From: Treponema sp.
GTDB taxonomy: Bacteria; Spirochaetota; Spirochaetia; Treponematales; Treponemataceae
Reading direction: 5' to 3'
Length of the DNA stretch: 59,828 nucleotides
Assembly (NCBI GenBank): GCA_017550685.1
Contig: JAFZOJ010000097.1
Span: forward strand, 1 to 59,828
Within the stretch, counting starts at the first letter, position 1. Each line of letters opens with the position of its first letter. Both the position numbers and the translations under genes were made by a program. Positions 8,992-16,412 of the stretch are shown here, piece after piece. The notes beneath the pieces are model-generated. The model made no database searches and had not been told where the DNA came from. It saw nothing but the letters and a program-made list of their open reading frames with translations.

Positions 8992-10056
8992 ATGAAAACA
9001 AAAAGACACATTGGTGTATTCGTTCTGATTGCATTCCTTTTTATAGTTTTATATATATGTCTGGCCGCAAGACCACTTGGAAAAGAGTATCATTTTACTC
9101 CTGAATGGAAAAAAAGCATTACACTGCCGCCGGTTCAAAAGGATTTTAAGGATTCCAAGCCGGTTTTCTTTAAGCTTGGCCAGTCAATCGGGTATTTTAC
9201 GCCGGAGGGAGACATTACAACCTCCAAAACCTTCCCTTTCCGCGCAAGCATTTCTTCTGATTATTACGCTGTTTACAATTCTGAAGATAAAAACATAGCC
9301 TTTTTTGATTACAAAAACCAGGAAAAAGGTGCACTTGCAATTTCGGGTTATCCTTTTTTTGAAGAAGACAGGATTTTTGTATTTATGCCGGGCGGTGCTT
9401 CGTTTGCAAGATGTGCAGATGACGGCTCTGTTATGTGGATATACGAAAACATTGTACCAATTACGGCGTTCAGCTCTAAAGAAAACTTTACTGCTGCGGG
9501 TTATGCAGACGGAACAATCAAGATTTTTGCAAATGAATCGGGAACAGAATTATCGGGCTTTGCACCTGGCGGCAGCGACTACAATGTAATTCTTGGACTT
9601 GATGTTTCTTCTGACGGAAAATACATCGCTTCGGTTTCGGGCCAGAACAGACAGAGATTTGTAATTTCAAAGCTTGATGGCAGCCAGACCAAAATCATTC
9701 ATCACGACTATCTGGACTCTTCTCTCAACCGCCGCACAGTAGTTAAGTTCTGCGACAACGACAGACAGGTTATCTATAATTACGACGGATATATGGGCAT
9801 TTACAATATTACCGAAAACAAGGGCACACAGATAAAAATTGACTGTACGATTACTGCCGTAGAAGAAACAGATTCACTTTTCTTTGTGCTCGGTAAAAAA
9901 GACAAGGAATATACAGTTTTCATAATTGAAAAAACACAGACGCTCGACGGTTCCTTTACCTTTACGGCAGATTCTGCCTTTATCAAAACCAGTGAAAATG
10001 ATCTTTACATTGGTCAGGACACGACAATTTCCAAGATGAAGGTTTCTAAGGAATAA
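8992..10056 (+). CDS. Membrane-anchored beta-propeller protein of unknown function
   Basis: The product has 354 residues. One hydrophobic segment (8-27) acts as an uncleaved anchor or signal. The rest is a series of short beta-strand blades, with repeated patterns such as NIAFFDY, VMWIYENI, DGTIKIFANESG and DVSSDGKYIASVSG, typical of WD40/quinoprotein-like propellers. It would face the periplasm. No enzymatic motif is visible. It shares a transcription unit with the M23-like gene 11 bp downstream, suggesting a joint envelope role. TATAAT at 8975-8980 lies 11 nt before the ATG and no Shine-Dalgarno is seen. Confidence 0.6.
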   Translation: MKTKRHIGVFVLIAFLFIVLYICLAARPLGKEYHFTPEWKKSITLPPVQKDFKDSKPVFFKLGQSIGYFTPEGDITTSKTFPFRASISSDYYAVYNSEDKNIAFFDYKNQEKGALAISGYPFFEEDRIFVFMPGGASFARCADDGSVMWIYENIVPITAFSSKENFTAAGYADGTIKIFANESGTELSGFAPGGSDYNVILGLDVSSDGKYIASVSGQNRQRFVISKLDGSQTKIIHHDYLDSSLNRRTVVKFCDNDRQVIYNYDGYMGIYNITENKGTQIKIDCTITAVEETDSLFFVLGKKDKEYTVFIIEKTQTLDGSFTFTADSAFIKTSENDLYIGQDTTISKMKVSKE

Positions 10057-10067
10057 GGGAGGGCTTT

Positions 10068-10931
10068 ATGAAAAAAATATTTTCAGTTTTAGCAGTTGTT
10101 TTTGCCGCCGCCTGTGTTTTTGCAGTTGAATGGCCTCAGGCAGAACACGGAACAGATTCCATAAGCTCATATTTTGGACAGAACATTGACGGAAGAATAA
10201 GCCAGTCAATTATTTTTGAAGAGCCGGCTCAGGTCAATTCAATTAAGGACGGTAAAATCCTCATCATTATTTCAGATTTTGATGACGATTCTTCATTCTT
10301 TCCTTCTGCACTTGGAACTTCGGTAATTGTTGCGCACGATGATGATTTGATTTCTGTTTACGGAAACCTTGATAAAGAAAGCGTAAAGCAGAATGTTCTT
10401 AAAAAGGATTCTCTCAAAGAAGGCGACGTAATCGGAGAAACAGGAAATACAGGCTGGCAGAAAAAAAGAAGCAGTCTTGAGTTTCAGATTATAGACAGCC
10501 AGAAAAAGACTTCAATCAATCCAAAGATTCTTCTTCCACGCGTTGATAATGTAAAGGATTATACATTAAGCGGATTAATCTTGAGGAATAAGGACGGGGC
10601 TTTCTTTGATTTACGGGAAAGCAGAGTTTTTCCTTCGGGTTCTTACAGAATCTATCATACACGTAACCAGATTGCAGTACCTTATAAGATGACTGCAACC
10701 ATAAACGGTGTAGTTGTTGATGAACTTTCATTTGATACTATTGGAATGCAGGGCGGTAAGCTTTATATCAGCGGTAAAAAACAATATACTGCGCAGGACA
10801 TTTATCCTCGTGAGGACCTGATTTTGTGCGGAGACTTTATGCTTACACCGGGCAAATCTACCCTAGCCATAAATACAGAAAATATTCTTGGAAAAACCAG
10901 ACAGGTAAGTTACGTTATTTCTATTTATTAG
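10068..10931 (+). CDS. Exported M23/LytM-like protein with a dead active site
   Basis: The 287-residue protein has a signal peptide (1-19) and a strong ribosome-binding site (GGGAGGG). Residues 30-145 follow the LytM (peptidase M23) fold pattern. An SxxFGQNxDGR segment is followed by VIVAHDDDLISVYGNL (87-101), a KKDSLKEGDVIGETGNTG turn (112-129) and SSLEFQI (135-141). The zinc ligands of active enzymes are replaced: YGN for YAH, SLEF for HLHFE, and no His/Asp near residue 46. It is therefore probably a regulator or peptidoglycan-binding protein rather than a hydrolase. The C-terminal 140 residues are beta-rich and unassigned. Confidence 0.7.
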   Translation: MKKIFSVLAVVFAAACVFAVEWPQAEHGTDSISSYFGQNIDGRISQSIIFEEPAQVNSIKDGKILIIISDFDDDSSFFPSALGTSVIVAHDDDLISVYGNLDKESVKQNVLKKDSLKEGDVIGETGNTGWQKKRSSLEFQIIDSQKKTSINPKILLPRVDNVKDYTLSGLILRNKDGAFFDLRESRVFPSGSYRIYHTRNQIAVPYKMTATINGVVVDELSFDTIGMQGGKLYISGKKQYTAQDIYPREDLILCGDFMLTPGKSTLAINTENILGKTRQVSYVISIY

Positions 10932-10967
10932 TTTGTGATTTTGCATTTTTGGTGATAAAATATAAAT

Positions 10968-12734
10968 ATGAAAACAAACATGATTCTATCTGCCAGCGGA
11001 TGGCGTAAGGTTTTTGCAGTAAGCGGCGATGAACAGGACCACAATCCCCAGATTTCGGAGGAAGACTGGGCTTTGAGTGCTGCCTGTGCCAGTGTTTTTT
11101 TTGATTATCTTTCACAGAAAACCGGACAGGAATGCCCGGTAATTGCCTTAGGACGGGACACAAGACCTACAGGAACAGCAATTGTAAGTGCCATGAAGCA
11201 TATTCTTGTAAAAAAAGGCGCTGTTGTTCAGAATACAGGTTATTGTTCTGCTCCCGAAATCATGGCTTATGCTAAAAAGCTCGACGGATTCATTTATGTT
11301 TCTGCAAGTCATAATCCAATCGGACATAACGGAATAAAATTTGGTATAAACGACGGCGGAGTGCTCAATGCAACTGAAAACGCAAAACTTGTTGAAGCAC
11401 TACTTGCCATTACTGATGATGATGCAAAGATGCAGGCTCTTGTAAAAGACGCTCAGTCCTGCAGTTCATCTGCCCTTCACGAAATTGAATTGAATGAAAA
11501 AAGCTCCAAGCATAATGCGCTGCGAGCCTACGAAGATTTTATCTGTCAGACTGTTACCGACAGCGAAAACAAAGAACATCAGAAAGACTTTTTTGAAATG
11601 CTTGATGCACAGATACGCAGCAAGGGCTTTGGTGTAGTCTGTGATTTTAACGGAAGCTCAAGAGCCTATTGTATAGATAAAGAATTTTTTACTACACACG
11701 GAATAGATTTTTATTCGCTCAACGAAGAAACAATCGCTCACGAAATTATTCCGGAGGCAGAAAACCTTGTTTATGTTGCAGAAGGAATGGAAGATCTTCA
11801 CCGTCACAACAAAAACTGCAATGCATTTTTAGGTTATATGCCAGACTGTGACGGCGACCGCGGCAATATTGTTTACTGGGACCAGAAGGAAGGCAAGCCT
11901 GTAATTCTTAAGGCACAGGAGGTGTTCAGTCTTTCGGTGCTTGCAGAGTTGACCTACAGCATCTGGAAGAATGGATCGGACCCGAGCTTTAAGCCTGCTG
12001 TCTGCGTAAACTGCCCTACTTCCATGAGAATTGATGAGATTTGCCGCGTGCTTGGAGCTCAGGTTTTCCGTGCCGAAGTTGGAGAAGCAAATGTCGTAAA
12101 TCTTGCCCGCGAAAAACGTGAAGAAGGCTGGAACGTGCGCATTCTTGGAGAAGGCTCTAACGGCGGTACAATCACACATCCTGCAAGCGTACGCGACCCG
12201 TTGAATACGGTCTTTGCAATTATCAAGCTTTTGATGATGAGAGAAGACGGCTTGTACGAAATCTGGTGTAAAAAAGCCGGAATTGAATATAAGGCTGATT
12301 TTACTTTGACTGATGTATTGGAGAGCCTTCCGGTATATACGACTACAGGGGTCAGTGAGCCAAGGGCTATTCTTAAAGTGAAAAATACTAATCATGCTGC
12401 ACTTAAGGCTGCATTCCAGAAGGTTTTTGAATCTGAATGGGAAAAGAAAAAGGCCGATTTGAAAAAGCAATATGGAATTGCAAGCTACGAGGCTGTGATA
12501 ACAAATGGTACAAAGGAAACACGTGATGTTTCTGACTACTCGCTTTCGGGCAAGGGAGGACTTAAGATTATCTTTAAGGATGATGCAGGTTCTCCGGTTG
12601 CATTCATCTGGATGCGCGGCAGCGGTACCGAGCCTGTTTTCCGCATTATGTGCGATGTAAAAGGTGACAACGCCGAAGAGGAAAAGGCACTGCTTGAATG
12701 GGAAACTGAGCTGATTAAGAAGGCGGATGTGTAA
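10968..12734 (+). CDS. Alpha-D-phosphohexomutase (phosphomannomutase/phosphoglucomutase)
   Basis: This enzyme interconverts hexose 1- and 6-phosphates by way of a phosphoserine. Within 588 residues it has the catalytic serine S114 in SASHNP, the metal-binding DCDGD (D293, D295, D297), the sugar-binding loop GEGSNGG near residue 402 and the phosphate-binding MRGSGTEPVFRI near 548. All four family signatures are intact. The protein is longer than classic enzymes (about 450-550), with an insertion before the metal loop. Its substrate (glucose, mannose or another sugar phosphate) cannot be decided here. A second, distinct phosphohexomutase follows at 12938. Confidence 0.88.
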   Translation: MKTNMILSASGWRKVFAVSGDEQDHNPQISEEDWALSAACASVFFDYLSQKTGQECPVIALGRDTRPTGTAIVSAMKHILVKKGAVVQNTGYCSAPEIMAYAKKLDGFIYVSASHNPIGHNGIKFGINDGGVLNATENAKLVEALLAITDDDAKMQALVKDAQSCSSSALHEIELNEKSSKHNALRAYEDFICQTVTDSENKEHQKDFFEMLDAQIRSKGFGVVCDFNGSSRAYCIDKEFFTTHGIDFYSLNEETIAHEIIPEAENLVYVAEGMEDLHRHNKNCNAFLGYMPDCDGDRGNIVYWDQKEGKPVILKAQEVFSLSVLAELTYSIWKNGSDPSFKPAVCVNCPTSMRIDEICRVLGAQVFRAEVGEANVVNLAREKREEGWNVRILGEGSNGGTITHPASVRDPLNTVFAIIKLLMMREDGLYEIWCKKAGIEYKADFTLTDVLESLPVYTTTGVSEPRAILKVKNTNHAALKAAFQKVFESEWEKKKADLKKQYGIASYEAVITNGTKETRDVSDYSLSGKGGLKIIFKDDAGSPVAFIWMRGSGTEPVFRIMCDVKGDNAEEEKALLEWETELIKKADV

Positions 12735-12740
12735 TCCCCC

Positions 12741-12827
12741 TGTCATTCCCGCGGTCCCTGAGCTTGTCGAAGGGTGCCCGGGAATCTCATCAAAAAAGAG
12801 ATTGTCGGGTCAAGCCCGACAATGACA
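12741..12827. repeat. Nested palindromic repeat (two units, one containing a second module)
   Basis: GTCATTCCCG (12742-12751) and CGGGAATCTC (from 12779) form an outer arm pair. Its loop is filled by the palindromic module CCCTGAGCTTGTCGAAGGG (12756-12774). A short A-rich linker follows, then a second unit with GTCGGG-TCAA-GCCCGAC flanked by GATT and AATGAC (12800-12826). The two units face each other and the whole is a large imperfect palindrome. Related copies occur at 44166-44196, 44276-44345, 44456-44484, 15825-15848 and 46267-46332. Confidence 0.8.
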
Positions 12828-12897
12828 CATTGCCAATTCGACAATGACACATTGTCAATTCGACAATGACACATTGTCAATTCGACAATGACACATT
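12819..12897. repeat. 22-bp tandem repeat, about 3.6 copies
   Basis: The unit begins ACAATGACACATTG and ends AATTCG. It starts at 12819, 12841, 12863 and (partial) 12885, with one base difference in the first copy. Across unit borders ATTGTC-AATTC-GACAAT forms a 6-bp hairpin. The unit appears to grow out of the right end of the palindromic repeat (CCCGACAATGAC). It lies directly upstream of the second phosphohexomutase promoter region. Confidence 0.85.
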
Positions 12898-12937
12898 TTG
12901 TAATTTACGATATTATATAGATACACAGGAGAATAAA

Positions 12938-14680
12938 ATGGAAAAATCTGAAATTTTGCAGAGAGCTAAAGATTATATTGCAGCTGAACAGGATGAACGC
13001 TTCCGCAAGGAAATCGAAGATCTTGTTGCTAAAGAAGATTATACAGAGCTGGAAGACCGCTTTTACCAGACACTCGAATTTGGAACTGGTGGACTTCGTG
13101 GCATTATGGGTGGCGGAACAAACCGCATGAACACACTCGAAATAAATATGGCTACACAGGGCCTTGCAAACTATGTACTTAAAGCCTTCCCTGAAAAAGC
13201 AAAAGCCGGAACCTTGAGCGCAGTAGTTGCATACGACAGCCGCTTGAACTCAGATGTATTTGCTGAAGCAACAGCTCTCATCTTTGCAGCAAACGGAATC
13301 AAGGCTTATTTGTTCTCTAGCCTTCGCCCAACCCCTGAGCTTTCATTTGCAATCCGTACACTCAAGGCAGATACAGGTGTTGTAGTTACAGCATCACACA
13401 ACCCACGCATGTACAACGGTTACAAGGCTTACTGGAACGACGGTGCACAGGTAATCGAGCCACATGATGTCGGCATTATTGAAGAAGTAAACAAAGTAAA
13501 AGATGTAAAGACAATGACTCGTGTAGAAGCAATTTCTACTGGCAAGCTTGTAATCATCGACAAAGAAATAGACGAAAAATTCTGGGATATGTGTAAGGCA
13601 CAGCTCTTCCGTCCAGACCTTATTAAGGAAAAGGCAAAGGATGTACGCATTGTTTACACACCACTCCACGGAACAGGTGCAATGCACGTAGAAAAAGTTC
13701 TTGGTGACCTTGGACTTAATATCCTTACAGTACCTGAACAGCGTGAACCGGACGGCAACTTCCCTACAGTAGAAAAGCCAAACCCGGAAGAAAAGCCAGC
13801 CCTTAAGATGGCAGTAGACCTTGCAACAAAAGAAAAGGCAGACGGTCTTATGGCAACTGACCCGGATTCAGACCGCTTTGGTACAGCCTTCCCGGACAAA
13901 GACGGAAACTTTGTACTCCTGAGCGGAAACCAGATGGGTGCTTTGCTTATGGAATATGTATTCCTCAGCCGCAAGGAGCTTGGAAAAATGCCTGCTAACC
14001 CTGCATGTATCCGCTCTATTGTAACTTCACCATTCGGCGACTACATCTGTAAGAAGTACGGCGTAAAGATGTTCGACTGTCTTACAGGCTTTAAGTGGAT
14101 TGCAAATGTAGAAGCAAACTTCGAAAAGGCCGGAACCTACAACTATGTATTCGGTCTTGAAGAAAGCTACGGCTACAAGGTTGAAAAAGAAGTAATGGAT
14201 AAGGACGGTGTTTCAGCTGCTGCTATGTGTGCCGAAATGATTTTGTACTGGAGAAGCCAGGGCAAGAGCCTTCTTGAACACCTTGACGACATGTACAAGG
14301 AATACGGCTACTTCGAAGACCGCGCAATTTCTCAGAACTTCCCGGGCCAGAGCGGTGTTCAGACAATGAAAGAAATCATGGCAAATATGCGCTCAAATCC
14401 ACCTGCAACATTAGGCGGCCAGAAGGTAGTAAAGGTTCGCGACCTTATGAATGACCCTGACTTACCAAAGAGCAACGTTCTTCAGTTCTACCTGGAAAGC
14501 GGAACAATCGTAAGTGCCCGCCCATCCGGAACCGAACCAAAGATCAAGTTCTACATCAACTCCATGATCCCGGCCGGAGACGGCAGCGACGCATGGTATG
14601 CTGATGCCAAGAAGAAGGCTGCAGAACTTTGTGACGGTATTTCTAGAGATATTCAGGCTACTATTGATGCTGCGAAATAG
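12938..14680 (+). CDS. Alpha-D-phosphohexomutase, PgcA/PGM2-like
   Basis: From the ATG at 12938, with AGGAG 6-7 nt upstream, the product has 580 residues. An in-frame start at 12866 would lie inside the tandem repeats and is rejected. The catalytic serine is S153 in TASHNP, the metal loop is TDPDSDR (D308, D310, D312), the sugar loop is GLEESYGY and the phosphate loop is ARPSGTEPK near residue 528. The order and the N-terminal FGTGGLRG motif fit the PGM2/PgcA branch (phosphoglucomutase or phosphopentomutase-like), not the branch of its upstream neighbour. It would feed glucose 1-phosphate into glycan or glycogen metabolism. Confidence 0.9.
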   Translation: MEKSEILQRAKDYIAAEQDERFRKEIEDLVAKEDYTELEDRFYQTLEFGTGGLRGIMGGGTNRMNTLEINMATQGLANYVLKAFPEKAKAGTLSAVVAYDSRLNSDVFAEATALIFAANGIKAYLFSSLRPTPELSFAIRTLKADTGVVVTASHNPRMYNGYKAYWNDGAQVIEPHDVGIIEEVNKVKDVKTMTRVEAISTGKLVIIDKEIDEKFWDMCKAQLFRPDLIKEKAKDVRIVYTPLHGTGAMHVEKVLGDLGLNILTVPEQREPDGNFPTVEKPNPEEKPALKMAVDLATKEKADGLMATDPDSDRFGTAFPDKDGNFVLLSGNQMGALLMEYVFLSRKELGKMPANPACIRSIVTSPFGDYICKKYGVKMFDCLTGFKWIANVEANFEKAGTYNYVFGLEESYGYKVEKEVMDKDGVSAAAMCAEMILYWRSQGKSLLEHLDDMYKEYGYFEDRAISQNFPGQSGVQTMKEIMANMRSNPPATLGGQKVVKVRDLMNDPDLPKSNVLQFYLESGTIVSARPSGTEPKIKFYINSMIPAGDGSDAWYADAKKKAAELCDGISRDIQATIDAAK

Positions 14681-14750
14681 ATTACTTCGCCTTCGGCTCG
14701 CAATGACATAAACCGTCATTGCGAGGAGCGGTAGCGACGTGGCAATCCAT
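14679..14750. repeat. Palindromic repeat, GIY-YIG-proximal copy B1
   Basis: AGATTACTTCGCCTTCGGCT leads into CGCAATGAC, a short centre, then GTCATTGCGAGGAGCGGTAG and GGCAATCCAT. The two halves pair (CGCAATGAC with GTCATTGCG), and each half has its own internal complementarity around CGCCTTCGGCT. The copy begins exactly at the stop codon of the phosphohexomutase, so it forms its 3' flank and may act as a terminator or 3' stabiliser. Confidence 0.85.
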
Positions 14751-14772
14751 GCAAATAAATGCCTACTTGTAT

Positions 14773-14848
14773 ATGGATTGCTTCGCCTTCGGCTCGCAAT
14801 GACGGAAGTCCGCGTCATTGCGAGGAACGCAGCGACGTGGTAATCCAT
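14773..14848. repeat. Palindromic repeat, copy B2
   Basis: This is a second copy of the B1 element in the same orientation, beginning ATGGATTGCTTCGCC and ending GGTAATCCAT. CGCAATGACG pairs with CGTCATTGCG across a short centre. It ends 10 bp before the stop codon of the minus-strand GIY-YIG gene. B1 and B2 are 22 bp apart. Confidence 0.85.
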
Positions 14849-14858
14849 TACGAAATAA

Positions 14859-15140
14859 TTACAACAAATCAGACAAATCTTTCCATTCTGAATTCATTGA
14901 TTCGATAAGAAATATTTTCTTTTTTCTATTACCAGCTTTTATCTGTTTCTCTCTTTCTATTGCTTGTTTAATATCATTGTATTCTTCAAAATAACCTAGT
15001 TTGTTTACATCATATTTTGAAGTAAATCCATCATAAAGTTTATTTTTATGTTCATAAACTCTTTTCTTTAAGTTTGCGGTTACACCAGTGTATAACGTAC
15101 CGTTTCTTTTATTAAACATTATATAGATATATGATTTCAT
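14859..15140 (-). CDS. Stand-alone GIY-YIG nuclease-domain protein
   Basis: The 93-residue protein is a single GIY-YIG nuclease domain. The GIY strand is represented by YIYIM (4-8) and the YIG strand by YTG (17-19), followed by the arginine helix (R27 in KKRVYEH). A glutamate lies in AIEREKQIK (E62 or E64), with a conserved NRKKK helix and the terminal WKDL. It belongs to the small UvrC-N-like/YhbQ group. The start has GGGGG 4 nt upstream. Its 3' side abuts palindromic repeats B1/B2 and its 5' side leads to another copy at 15374-15401. Whether it cuts those repeats is conjecture. Confidence 0.88.
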   Translation of the reverse strand: MKSYIYIMFNKRNGTLYTGVTANLKKRVYEHKNKLYDGFTSKYDVNKLGYFEEYNDIKQAIEREKQIKAGNRKKKIFLIESMNSEWKDLSDLL

Positions 15141-15373
15141 TATGCCCCCTTTTTTGTTGATTTCCGCGCTTCGCTGTCATCAATAACAGGTTTTATTAAG
15201 AGCTAACGAAGTGTGTGATAAAATAATTCACTTTATAAAATAGAATTATTCACATATATATATTAGAAAAAAAAAGAGGACTTATTACAAAAAAAGATAA
15301 GATATAACAATAATTTAATGGTTTTCTTAAATAGATTGATGATTATCTAATAATTTCACTTAATCTGGGCTCT
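15141..15373. other. AT-rich spacer without recognised genes
   Basis: This 233-bp spacer lies between the GIY-YIG gene and the repeat at 15374. It is rich in A and T, with short hairpin-like runs and a degenerate repeat scrap (CGCGCTTCGCTGTCAT at 15164-15179). I see no ORF with coding character and no tRNA-like fold. Promoter elements for the GIY-YIG gene may be here, but none is clear enough to name. Confidence 0.5.
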
Positions 15374-15401
15374 GGATTGCCACGCTTCGCTCGCAATGAC
15401 G
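15374..15401. repeat. Half-length palindromic repeat, copy C
   Basis: GGATTGCCACGCTTCGCTCG continues to CAATGACG, the same ends as B1/B2 but with the centre missing. It ends 3 bp before the stop codon of the LysM gene. Together with B1/B2 it brackets the GIY-YIG gene. Confidence 0.75.
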
Positions 15402-15404
15402 TGC

Positions 15405-16385
15405 TTAGTTTCTAGGTGCCTTAGCCGGGTCAATAGGTTGACCGTTCTGGAAAACCATGAAGGTTATGCCTGGCTTTTTAGAAATAGGGTCTATGCCGGC
15501 AGTTCCGAGCTGCTGGTTATAGACTACGTAATCACCTTTTTTTACGCTAACTGAACCAAGACCGGTGTATGTATAGATTACACCGGTTTTTGATTGTACG
15601 AAGAGGACCTGGCCAAAGCCGCGGTATACGCCTACGTACATTACGGTTCCTTCGCGGATGCAGACAACAGGTTCGTTTACCTGAGCGCTGAGCTGTACAC
15701 CGCCTACCTTACCCTTTACCTGAGTTACAGTTGGATTTTTAACAGGCCATACTGTGTTTTTGTCTGCAGTAACTGTTGTGCCGTAGTTGCGGGTATCCGG
15801 GGCTGTAGTAGAAGTTGTTTTTTGCCCTTCGACAGGCTCAGGGACCCCACTTTGGCCAGAGCCGCCACTTTGGCCAGAGCCGCCACTTTTGCCAGAGTTT
15901 CCGGCTGTTCCGGAAGAGGTGTTTGTAGACGCAGTTGAGGCTGAGGTGTAAATCTTTACCTTCTGGCCTACTTTTATTACGGAAGAAGAATCAAGACCGT
16001 TCAGAGACATGAACTCTGCCAAAGTCATTCCATTCTTCTTGGAAATGCTGTACATTGTGTCGCCTTTTACGACTGTGTATTCTTTTGTGGCTTTAGCGGC
16101 AGAAAGAGTTGCACCACCTGAAGAAGACTTGTTATCTGTGGCAAGGGCGGCTGCGTTGCTTATATCGGCAGTAGGAATCTTTAATTTCTGCCCTACTTTA
16201 ATTACATCATTTTCGGAAAGATTGTTAGCTGCACGTAATTCGGCAACGGTAATCTGATATTTACGGCTGATTGAATATAAGGTATCGCCTTTTTCTACCT
16301 TGTAGGTTGTATCTGCAAAAAGAGAGATTGAAGCGGTGAATAAAATAGCGCCGATTATAATTAATTTCTTCAAAAATGACTTCAT
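15405..16385 (-). CDS. Exported protein with two LysM domains and a degenerate M23 domain
   Basis: The 326-residue protein has a signal peptide (1-24). Two LysM peptidoglycan-binding domains follow (about 28-71 and 102-145, each with a VxKGDTxYSIS start and a VIKVGQKxKI end). A Ser/Gly linker (146-210) leads to an M23/LytM-like domain (215-326). In that domain YTGL stands where active enzymes have YAHL, and ITFMVF replaces the final HxH strand, so it should not bind zinc and is probably an activator or anchor. The linker holds an 18-bp tandem repeat and an in-frame palindromic-repeat fragment translated as VPEPVEG (about 180-186). It follows the HD-domain gene by 27 bp. Confidence 0.85.
   Translation of the reverse strand: MKSFLKKLIIIGAILFTASISLFADTTYKVEKGDTLYSISRKYQITVAELRAANNLSENDVIKVGQKLKIPTADISNAAALATDNKSSSGGATLSAAKATKEYTVVKGDTMYSISKKNGMTLAEFMSLNGLDSSSVIKVGQKVKIYTSASTASTNTSSGTAGNSGKSGGSGQSGGSGQSGVPEPVEGQKTTSTTAPDTRNYGTTVTADKNTVWPVKNPTVTQVKGKVGGVQLSAQVNEPVVCIREGTVMYVGVYRGFGQVLFVQSKTGVIYTYTGLGSVSVKKGDYVVYNQQLGTAGIDPISKKPGITFMVFQNGQPIDPAKAPRN
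15825..15900. repeat. Palindromic-repeat fragment plus 18-bp tandem repeats inside the LysM gene
   Basis: CCCTTCGACAGGCTCAGGG (15825-15843) is the same module found at 12756-12774 and 44171-44189. It is followed by three 18-bp units starting CCACTTTGGCCAGAG (15847, 15865, 15883), which encode the repeated SGGSGQ-type linker. All lengths keep the reading frame open. Confidence 0.8.
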
Positions 16386-16412
16386 AAATTAATTATCGGC
16401 AAAAAAACTTCT

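Noticed and set aside
11829..12746. 305-codon minus-strand reading frame
   Set aside because: It is antisense to the intact phosphohexomutase gene with all its motifs, has no ribosome-binding site and no family features.
12866..12937. Upstream in-frame start of the second phosphohexomutase
   Set aside because: It lies within the 22-bp tandem repeats; the ATG at 12938 has an AGGAG and gives the family-typical N-terminus.
14462..14848. 128-codon minus-strand reading frame
   Set aside because: It is translated palindromic repeat (the typical LLAMT pattern) fused to antisense of the phosphohexomutase.
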